This document shows positions 38,501 to 50,500 of a DNA stretch of 64,000 nucleotides, piece by piece; position 1 is the first letter of the stretch, and the number at the start of each line of letters is the position of its first letter. Made by a program: the position numbers and the translations under genes. The stretch spans positions 20,871,013 through 20,935,012 of the forward strand of contig CM034547.1 in the NCBI GenBank assembly GCA_020055645.1, written 5' to 3'. The notes beneath the pieces are model-generated. The model was not told where the DNA came from and searched no databases. It was given only the letters and a program-made list of their open reading frames with translations. This DNA comes from Tomocerus qinae (Eukaryota > Arthropoda > Collembola > Entomobryomorpha > Tomoceridae).

Positions 38501-41500
38501 CAAAATACTTGACCAATTCACCACTACTTTTGGTTCGTGGTTTTCTGTTTGTGGGATTATTCTGACGATGGCATTAATCAAAATACTACAGAAATAGAAT
38601 TCCTCATAGTAGCCTTCGCTAAGCAGGCTATACATTCGTTTTTTCCTGGATTGTTCGTTAATATTGATTTGGAACTCCAGTTGTTTACTCGTCATGGATT
38701 CAGAGTTGGAAGCAGTGGTACTTTGCTGTAATAGCGCTGATCCACGTATTAGAAAGGCAGCTAACAAGAAGTTAGAGTCCATTTCGGAAGCAACTGCCAC
38801 CAACTGTGCCAACAATAGAAACATACATTTCCAAAGTGTTCCTCATGAAGTCACTAAAGTCAATAACATAAAACCAATAACAACGATTACAGGGGCCTTT
38901 CGCCGTGAAATAAAACGCTATCCCCCTATTCCAAACTATTTCAAAAATGAGGAAAGGCATGTAGTATATGATTACGGGTGAGTCGAATAATGTGTGTACA
39001 TGAATTGCAATTCCCTCAGTCTCAGTCCCTGTACACCTACCTATGTGTGTGTTGTGTTCTGTTTCTCACCTGAGCAAACTAGGTAATTTAACTACCTGAT
39101 GTAAATGGACTGACAATGGAACAGTCATTTTATGTATGTTTGTTTTAGACTAGTTTAATATTGTATTGCACTATTTCACGAGGAAACAGCATTTCAATGT
39201 CTCTTTTTTGTAGAAAGGTATATAGTTTGTGTGGATATTACCTTCTGTGTTGTACAGTTTCTATAAGTGTGTATAAAATATTATTATGGAATTGAATCCA
39301 GCTGCTTTTATTACCAAATATTATTTTTGTTTTTTTCAGGCATGGCCGAGTTCAAAGTGTTAAACTACTGTCAGAAGACAATTCGATACCCGGTAGTAAC
39401 ATTTCAGGCGGAAACGGCGGAATTCGTAAAGGAAAAAGTGCAACGGTGGCTTTTATTGACATTCGAACGGCGACAAAAGCACTTCGAGCTGTTAATTCTC
39501 TTGATGGACAAGATCTACAAATTACATACCATGAGCCTGGCTCAGCCCCTCCTCGGGTCAACCCTTCAACAGAACCTCAACCTACTGGAGACATTGCTGC
39601 TGTTAGTGACATTACGGTTGCGACTCTACCTCAGGGAAATGTCGGTGTTGGTCCTGGAACACCAAGTAGTAACGGCCCCACCTCAAATCCAGTACCAGGC
39701 ATGTACCGGCAACAGCGATTTCCTTTGCAACACGGGTAATTTATTCCAGTTGATTTCATTTTACTAAATTCCAACTTGCTATGAGTCAAGTTAAGTGTAA
39801 CCAGAATTGTAATAGCATAGCATATTAGGTACTTAGTTTAGGGGTTTCGTAGCTACAAAAAATCATTTAGTGATTACTCGGAACGTACTATATGGATAAG
39901 CATAGCTCAAGTTAAATACTTACATCTTGAACATCAAGAGCCGGGTTGAAATGGAAAGATACAATACTCAATTTACACAAGTATGTCTATTATATAACTG
40001 TATTATTATATCGTATGACTGAGCAGTGAATTAAACCAATCAAGCCAAATAAGTCTATCAAATCAAATGCTTCTTTCCAATGGTCACAAAATCTACAACA
40101 CTGTTAGGGAGTGTACTTGCCCAATGTGTTTGAAGTATAGTTATGCCATGCCACTACAGTATAAATTCGCAAATGTGATAATATTTGTTTACTGTATGTA
40201 GCTCATAAGTTTACAGTGGTTGTGTTTGTTCCTACGTTGCATCACTACATGGTAAATATCACAATTGTTACTACTGGAATCATAAAGACGGCCAATCACT
40301 TCTCTCCAATCTACAAAAGTGCTAATTATCAAATAAATTCACATAAGTTGATGTATGTATTTATTGATTAAAATTGGATCAATTAGCTGTAATTGGATGG
40401 AATGAATCTTCAAGTGCAAAACTCAAGCGTGGAGAATGGAGCGTGGAGATTTATTATTTTATGCATGCAATTCTACAAAGTACACGTCTGTTCAACGCTG
40501 CCAAAGTGCCTACTGCTGGAGAGTATTAGTTTTCCAATATTGATAATGACTATTGAACATGCTGTGGAAACGCACGTAGATTTGTAATGTAATGTAAATG
40601 TAATGTATCGTTGCATTATGTCGTGACGTATAGCTATGGATTTTCCGTTGTGAATATGCCCTTTCTGTTGAACACCTTCATAAAACTTCATCCAACTCAC
40701 TACGCTGCGTTTGTATTTTTGAATAAATTGTAAACTTTCGACGATAAGGGGATTTGTGATTTCGTTGTGTTATCTCTAATCTACAGCTTCGAGCAAGCCA
40801 ACAAGTATTTTTACTGCGTAATGTCAGTAATGTATGGAATATATTTCTACGTATGCCTACTTATACCTCGTTATGGAATGAAACTTTGTTTACTGCTGAG
40901 CAAAGCTAAAAGTTATCTTACATATGGCATATACCGCGCTACGCTCCCACCCACGCAATAATACCTACTACCCAAAGTTATCAAATGAGGAAAATAGTAT
41001 CGCAAAAAGCAATGGCTGGCTGAGCTGTTCGCAGTGTCAAAGTTCAAATTACTCTAATTTATTCGGTCCAACTCAAGTTACCGGAAGAAAAGGCAGTTTT
41101 ACAATTTTAGCTCTTTGTTCGGAATTGCGACTTTAAATATGGAAAAGATGGTACCTACACTATGCATGGCTAATGTAGTGGTATGCCACGTAAGTGTATG
41201 TAAGTTAAGTTCGTGTACAATAAAGATTGACTGATCGAGTTGAATTGTAAAATAGCGTGACTTTTGACTTAAACAATTCATGGCGACACCAGTTCACACA
41301 GTTCAGTCATGTGCCGTAATATCTTAAGGACTTACTTACCTCTACATGTATATATTACTGTATTGTATAAACAGGATCCCAGCGCAATTTTTCATTACAG
41401 GAAGAGTAACAGATAAGTAGTAACAAATAAATTGTGTCTACTTCTATTCTTCTAACACTATAGCCAACATTGCTATATATTATTTTAATACTGTAAATTA

Positions 41501-44500
41501 AATTTTACATGTATTCGGATACTTTTACGGACAATTCGCACAGCTACACGAATACGATGCGATATCCATCGCAGAAAAAAACAACGACAACAACCGCATT
41601 GATATAATTCGTCAATAACCGTCTGTCTCCTGAAATACAACATAAAATGACTAAGGGGAACCTTAAATGTCTGAGTGTAATAACATTGTCCCGCTTTTGT
41701 CGCAGTTGAGAAATGTTAAATGCTTCGCCAATGTCATTATTAAGTAATTGCTTTTAATGTCCATCGTTTTTCGACTAGTAAAATTCTACGTTTATCGATG
41801 TGTCCAGTACATACCTACATACTAATGATGACAGTACACACACAATACAAAATTAATTGTATCATCACCTACAAAAAAGAAAACCAATGCTGCATTTACA
41901 GGTGCATTGACGTAATGACATCATTCCTTTGCTCAAACCTTTAACTAACTAAAGAACTATATGCTAAACTAACAATAAAGAATACACCAGTTCATACATA
42001 TCGAATGAAATGAAAATTATGCATCAAAATACATATTACATGAACACATGAATGATAATAATCTAACGTTTGCTGTAAATACAGTGGACCCATTTCTTGT
42101 CTTAATTTTAGTGGACCTATATTAAATATTTATGTTGTTTACGTACTTATTTTTACGTATACACTCAATAGAATGACACGTAGTGGATACACACATACCT
42201 ACCCGTAGAAATATTCGATCGTTGAAAGCCAATAAGCCCAGTAAATAATTTAACGTACATGTACTGCACTGGTGGAGTGTAAATAGATGTGATGAATAAA
42301 TGAGTGCTTCAATTTTACCGTCATGTTCGAATGTGCTGCTGTCAACTAAACTAACCAAATCGAATATGTGTTGCGAAGAGGATTACTACGTACCAGGCGG
42401 AAGTCTGTGCAGTGATAACAGAATGTAAAATTGGCTCCTGTGAAAGAATTGTACCTTTGAATTTTGGATTATTATCAAATAACGATAAATGTTGTATAGT
42501 ATTGCTTTAAAGGTAGCTTACTGAATCTATGTTATAAACATAACATAGGCAAGTGGGGTCCACGACTTGACTGACTTTTGTGCATAAATGTTATCGCTGT
42601 CGTGTTAATATAAAATAAAATACATACAAATAAAAAATGCATACAGTATACCTGAAAACATGCACTAACTGAGTATGAGGAAATTAGTGTACACTGCACT
42701 ATTTCGTTCAGTTTTTGTTATCTCGTCATTGACATCTGTTAGGATAGGAATGCTTTTTAGTGTCTTCAATTTGTATAGAAAGAAAAATGTCTACTGTTTA
42801 TACTGAAGTGATTATTAAAATTTACATATGTAATCTATGTTTGGTTAGTTGGTAAATATTATGGCTGATAAGCATACACGTTTACTAAATACTATGAAAG
42901 CATTAGTAGATTGTTCATTCATAATTCGAATTGTCAATAATATTATATTTGTTTTAATGAATTGTACAGGCAATCGGAAGATTCATCTAGTCATTTTTAT
43001 GATCAACCGAAAGGCTTTAGTCGAGGAAGAGGTGATGGTCATGGCTTCCACGGAGTCCGAGGCCGTCGAGAGCATCGGCATCCTTATCACAATAATAGAC
43101 ATTCTTTTCCCGTTGATAGGTACTTATTTTTGAATATCCGACTGAATTAAGACAGTCTAAATGTAAATCTTGATATTTTGTTTTTCTATTGTGTGCCAAT
43201 GGACATTGGAGAGGTTTGAAATAGAATTTTCTAAGAATTGAATCTAATTGTTTGTTTATAGAAATTATCGCATGCCATGGAATTATCCAAATGAAGGGCG
43301 CTTTGCCCCTCCTGTTCATTCCGAAGGAGATGAGAGAAGTTCTGGACCTCCAACACCCTCTCATCCTCCGCCCAATGAAAGTGGTCCGAAAGGCCCACGA
43401 CGTCCTGATTCTCCCGCTAGTTCTGTATCATCTCGCCATTTGCCTAGCAAGAGACACAAGTCAAGGTATGCTACTTAAGTCTTCCATTTCACTACAACGA
43501 TTATTAAGCATCTAATTATTATTATTAAGTTGATTTGTATTCGAAAACGTCAATGTGGTGAGGATTACTCAGTTTTGTGTATAAACAACTACGAAAATTC
43601 AAATTTTCTCTTTAGCATAATATGATTGTTTACAAATCCTTGCTGTCATAATGCAGTATTTTACTCATACGAAACTTAATTGTTGTCTTAAGGTCGGTGA
43701 GTGAATCAGGCAGTTCAGACCGAGGAAGCAGTCCTGGGTCTCGGTCACGGTCTGGATCTCGTTCAAGTGTTTCCACAAGTGTGAGTTCTGGTCGTTCCAG
43801 ATCTCCGCCTCATCATTCGTCCGGGCATTATTCCAGGGGTGGATCTGCGGGTGGTCGCTACCATCAAAACTCGTATTCTCGTCAACGGTTCGTTTTTTTT
43901 CTTTTTGCCATTCGTTCCGTTGTTTAAACTTCAACACTAAGAATATGCAGCGACTGTGGTTAAAAATGGGCTCGCGTAAATCGTTCTCGACTATACATAG
44001 ATTCATGCCTAATGTTTTTGTGTATCGTTTCATGCCACAAAAAAAGCATAAGGCTTTTATCGTCAACTTTTCCTGCAGCAGGAATCGTGAAAGTCAGTAT
44101 TTATTGTTGTCTGGAATTGACAAAGCTTTGGTGAATATTGGCCAAAAGACAAAGAGCGCTTGCTACAATAAGCCAATTCAGGGATGTGATATCTGTCAAC
44201 TATACTGACATTTTACAATCGCGACATATAGGAAAATTATGCAACTCTCCTTGTTTCCTTTGACTTGGGTTATTGTTTTGTTCTCGTCATAATCATGTCT
44301 ATGAACTGTGTTTCGTCATAAACTTTATATCTGTAACATGTGTCGTGCTTGCTCATATATAGGTACAGTCGGTCTCGTGTGGTGAGTCGGCCTGCGGACT
44401 CCCGTGTTCGTCACGGTTCGCGATCACCGATGGCGGCCAGTCCGTCTTCCTCGACATCTTCATCACCTTCTCCCCATAGAAAAATTGCAGTTACCCCCCA

Positions 44501-47500
44501 TTCCCCATCTCATTCACCTTCTTCGGCTAAATCGTATTCTCCAAGGTATTGAATTGTATAACTTCCTGATATTTTTATGTTTTTGAAAAAAATGCTCTGC
44601 TTATCAAGGCTTTAAATCATCGGTATCTAAAAGCATTTCTCTATTTCTACTCTGTAGTACCATAATGCAGTTATACATAGGAATGTTTCGTTCTTTGTAA
44701 ACACTAAATCAAAACTTACTGCTTTTGCCTGTTTAGAACTTGCGCCTCGATTTAATTTTCGTTGTCTCTGCTATCTGCCTTTTCCGGTTCCTACAGACTA
44801 TTGCAAACGCTGTCAGCTAGCGGAAGTGCCAGTAAATCCTAGTCGTTTCACAAAACTATACCATTAAAATAAATCTTAGTAGCATTGGCTATAAGAATTC
44901 TTGTACCTTTGTTAAGACCGCAAGAAAATATGTTTCCTCTATTGTGGACTGAAAATCCTGACCAAGTTAAACAGTCAAGATAGGAGAAGTTATTATTTAT
45001 TTGGATAGCTATGCTTATTTTTAAACTACCCTGTGCATAACAACCTTCTCTTTCGAAGTGTAAACGTAACTTGTGTATTTTGTGCCAAAAGGGTAGAGCT
45101 GTTCAGATGTTACTGGTTAAGCATAACACGAGTATTTCAAACCATGCTAGGTATTTTTGTTACCTCTGAGACGAAAATAAATTGGTTTGAGTCTAGGGGT
45201 TAAGACATGGAGGGTTCTTTCCAATCTTCCCTTGAATTCCTCGAACTGTGCAATAGCAACATCAACTTCTGCTACGCATAGTCAATTTTTTGTTGTGTAA
45301 GTGTAGGGAATCTTTCAACTTGGGGTTTCATTTTTTCCTCTTTGTGTTTAGGCAAATAGATTTAGAAGAACCTACCTAATAATGAGAAATGAGGATGCGA
45401 CGAACTTTTTGTAGCTAAACCCTTACATTATACCCAACAAATATTAGTTGCACTAAACATGTAGTCTCTCTAAAGTAGTTTTATGTAAATTGCCATTTTT
45501 GAGCCCTGTTTCGGATGCAGTCTACATGCAATCCTTCATACTGGTTTCTATCCTACCTACCTACACAGTTATTTCATATATATTAAGTATATGCATACCA
45601 CACTACCAGTTTCCTAACACACCACTAACTACATGGAATACCATTCTCGTAATATAATAGCATTGACATAATACGCCAAAATAGTTTATCAGCTCAGTCC
45701 TAGTACAGCTGTAGGTAGGCAAAGAAATGCAGCATGCAAGCATAATTTAACATAGTACAATGAAGATCTAATCTAAATAATTTCATTTTTATACTGACGT
45801 GTTCAATAGTAAATGAAGTGAAACTAAATTGGTGAAGTGGGCTATGGAGAGATTGACAGAAATTGCATTGCATTAATGACGATGAGGAAAGTGAAAGTGC
45901 AGATATAGTAAAATTGTAACTATCCTTTATATACTACCTACAGAGAATAATATGCCACTCTTTATAGACAGGACATAATTTTTTCCCATAACTATGGATT
46001 ACTGGCTTCAACAGCCACATACTAGTTGATACTAGTCAGCAAATATCCTATTTGAAATGAGAATAGATAGATAGATTATTTGGACCGGACTTAGCAATGA
46101 GACACGAACAGTTTCTTTGGATTATACCTCTCCATTACAATAACAAAGAAATGACTTGCAGAGATATGCATTTAATTGCATCGTAAAATCCTAATGCTAA
46201 ATTTGCTTCTAGGAATGTGTTTTGTTAATGTATTTTAGACTAGTTGTACTAATGCTAAGTACTTGTCTTTGTGGGACAACAATGCATTACTACGATATTT
46301 AGAATTGCATATTTTAAAATACTTGCATTGTTCATTGGGTTTCCAATGATTCTGCATTCGTTGCTAATAGCTCAAATGTTTCTTTTGGTATTCAGCTTTG
46401 TTTCGAATGCCTTCAGTTGTAGCGTTGTAGCTTGACCAACTAAATACAGATAGATGCCTATGCACAATTCATTTGCAAAGAGACAACACAACTGCTTATG
46501 CATAGAATTGTGAAAAAGTCCACATTGCAAAAACGTAATAGATTAGATTGTAAAATCATCAAATGAAATGGGCTTAGAGGGTATTTGGTAGCGTCAAATC
46601 ATTGTTGGTTACTTTGATAAGATAAAGTAATACTTGGTAATATTCATAGTAAATAGTGATTTCGTATTATAGGGTAGAACAGCAACTATATCTATTTGGT
46701 ATTAATTGTCGTATCAATAATTTGCAAATAGCATGGCATACATAATATGGCATAGCGTGTTGGTATGTACTATAACATTTTTTATCGTCATCACAAAATG
46801 TCCATTTGCCAACATGGGTGGGTTAAATGTAAATCCTCCCCAATGTCCAATGTTTTAAGTTTGTTGAAGTCGGTTGTGTAGATTTGCTTTAGTAGTTTGT
46901 TGATATTTGCATTCAATATTGAATTCTGTGGAGACCCCTTTCCCCCAATCCTGGAATGTTTTTCTGGCGCCTCTATTTTCCGTGAATAAAATATTATGTT
47001 TAACATCTCGAAGTAAGTTAAGTAGCAGTAGATTGCAAATATAATATTAATGTTAGATATGAAGTGTGTGTTCGTCTGATATGCCAGTTATTCCATCATG
47101 GTAAGTCATATCTGGGTTAGATTGATTTACAATTTTGTCGTAACATGTTTAGCTCGTAGGTGCAGATAAAGCACGTATAAGGCAAAGTTTAACTGACGGG
47201 TACACGTGTAAGTTGTACACAAAAGATAAAGTAATCTACATCGAGTAGTAATTATAGGAATTATAATTACTATTATGGCATTATATAATACGTGTCCCAA
47301 AATTCTGGCTCCGTGATGCTGTTGGTAATTTTGGTACCTAGTACTCACAGACACATTAGTATTCCAAAGCAGATCACCACCAGAATGAAAACAAAATGTT
47401 TGCAACGCAACAATGTTAATGATTCTTAATTTTTATTGTCTATTGTAGTCGTAGTAGTACTTTGTTGTTTAAATGTTTATAGCAATTGCCGTTTACAGCC

Positions 47501-50500
47501 TTAATTACAATATGTGTCGAAGGATTTAATGGTTTAGTATGATATAGGAATCTTACTAGATATCTACTAAACCTACTAAACTACCAACGTACATGATTAT
47601 TCAAGCTACATACTCATAAAGTGCTAGACGCTTGATAGAGTAGCTTTTTGATTGTATCGTGTAGATTCTATAGATTTTAGAGAACGTCTCCTGCTATCAG
47701 TATTACTCATTATTTTACATGGTCAAACAAATCATTGTAAATCTTTTTACATAATGCATGGAATATATCATATAGCTTTGTTGTATATTGTCACAATTGT
47801 TTATACATCACGTATGTGATAATTACTTATGTACTATCCGCTCGTTTAATATCGGGACTGATTATGAATTTCGCGCAAATTTTTGAGTGTTACTGTTACC
47901 AGTTGCTTGCGTTACTATACTTCGCTACACAATAGTATATTATAACATTAGGCGGAGTTATTATGACGTCAGAGTATTTATAATTTCCGTTTATACAGTA
48001 ATCATGATATAGTGTGTGATAATGAGAATCTCCTTGATTTTTAATTGAATTTAGCAATTAAAATCATTCACTTTTGTGTCGTTGGCAACTCTACCTGCTC
48101 TGATTGCAAATGGAAGGTTGCAGAGTTGCAAACTTTGCATGAAATAAGTACGTAACACGAGTGGTTATGAGTATTGGGAAGATGGATTTAGGTGTCACCT
48201 TGCTTTTTTGGCTACATGAGTTAGGTAAAGGTGCATTAGGTATGGTTAAAGAAGGGATTTGAATTTTAAGTAATGCAATGTTTTATGATGCGGGACGAAA
48301 GGAACTAAAGTTTAGTTAGTAAACTAACTGGGTATATTATATCTATGTGATTTCACTTTCACTTCAGTTGGTGTCATATTGGGTTTATGCACTTTTGGGG
48401 TCGTCGAACTCTTCTCACTTAGTTGACTTGCTTCGACTGTTTTATTGTGTAGTTAGTTTTGCTTAAGGTTGCATTGTACCATTTTCATATAGTGGTAGCA
48501 TTATAATATTGTGTTTACCATGTACCTTAGTTGAATTAACAGGAACAGGTAGATAATGTAATGCATAAGCATAGATGCATGCCATGGCACAACACAGAGC
48601 TATAGCAGAGCTCAATCCCTATTAAGTAGACTTGCTTATTATTGTTGGTGGTGGTTGTTGCAGTTGGTATTGGTATGCGTATGGTGTGCAGAATAAGTAG
48701 GCTGTACAAGCTTAATCGTTAGTTATTTAGCTTATTGTTCGCGTCTACATGATGTGCATTGTATTGGAGGCTGCAACAACGTAACGTAGTGTATCGAGGA
48801 ACTACATTATGCTGCTGTTTTTGGTATATTATGTAGTTTTGTTATGTTAGTTATGTTCTGCATCAAGAGTCTGCTGGTATATAGTATTATTTGATGCTCT
48901 GGCTAATACAAGAACACAAAGGACGGATCCTGTCTCTATCCTTTCTGCCACCAGCAACAAAACCAACCATAATATTACAGATATAATGTTATGTATATGT
49001 AATACTGCAGATAAATGTTAGTTAAGATACTTAAAGTACTACATAGCAGGACGACTTACTTTGCTAAACAATATAATACGAGTACATAACAGCACTGTAA
49101 AACAACAGCTTGCTTTATTCTGCATTAAAATGTGGATGCTACATACGTAAGCTATGTACATTTAATCATGCTGGGATGATTGTTATACTTACCTTTGCAT
49201 GGTACATGTGCACTGTTCTCTTTACTGTCTTTAATCTGTTTTTCTAAATACGCAGTACGTATGTACATGTATGTATGTTTGTACAGAAAGTATCACTACG
49301 GACTGTAGCTAGCATTCCTGTTATAGTTATACCCGTTTTACTGATAGTTAATTTATATCTAACAACAATATGAACCAGCATGGAGTAAGAGCATTAAATT
49401 ATTATTGTAATGCAATGCAGCTGTGTTCATTTCATATACATACCAGTTTGATATTATTTGTATATAAAGAGATAGACTGACTTAACTAGTCTTCATGCCC
49501 TGAACAGCTCGCTCTTCTGGCCTGACTCTCTGCCTCATCTAGACATTTGTCTGCTCTGCAAGATTGTTAATTTACTCTGGTGCCCAATTCCTTCTCGACT
49601 ATTTCGTTTAGGCACAACCACCACTCTTATGACTATATCATTCAAAACAAAATTCAAAGAAATGAGATTATACTAATTGTAAGATTTGATGTGAGTTAGG
49701 TAGGTAGGACGTAGATGTAACGCAAACGTAACACTTTGAATGCTCGCAATTGTACACTAATGTCATGTATTTTATACACATCCTTAATGCAGATTGGATT
49801 ATGGGATGAGAAGAGTAGTTAAGAAAACTTAATAAAGACGGTTGTTTTCTGTGCGAATGAAGAACACGAGGCTCTGTTTAATGTTCAAAGCTAACAGTAA
49901 ACTGCACCATTTAAGTTTCTTGCTTTGTAGATCACAGCATTAGCACGATTTTTCTTCACTCATCAGTTGAGTTGGCTGCTCTGTTTTCAAATCTACTCTC
50001 TTACTGTATACTATTATGATTTCCATGGCCTGTTGTTATGTAGAACTTTTGGATTTTAGTTGTTGTACTCTTATCTTTAAATAAAACCTAGTTTGTTGTT
50101 GACTCATAGCCATACTTAATATAAATTCATTACTATATACTCACTCACTGTACGTACAGGTATGACTGTTTAGCAATTATGACTCACTACTATCTACCTT
50201 TCACGCTTGTTAGAAACCAATGACTTTTGCAGACTCTGCAATAGTTTGTCCACTTTGCTGAATAGGTTTACAGGCGAGTTCGGTTTGTATGCATAAAGCT
50301 CAATGTAAGTATGTTGTGTACATGACATGGTCGTAGTACTCCGCCTTTGTCAGGCGACTGTCTAATCTCTCTCTGGATGTAAATAATATTGTGTAGTACG
50401 TACTATTTCCGTGTTTGATTTATAATTAGTTGGTCAGTCCTATCGTATAATGCATTTTCATTTACGTCATGCAAGTAATTTACTATTTTTGTTAGGATTA

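Noticed and set aside
38429..38824. 131-codon open frame on the - strand
   Set aside because: Overlaps the 38694-38977 candidate exon, which has a consensus donor and the right phase on the + strand; no domain is visible on the - strand.
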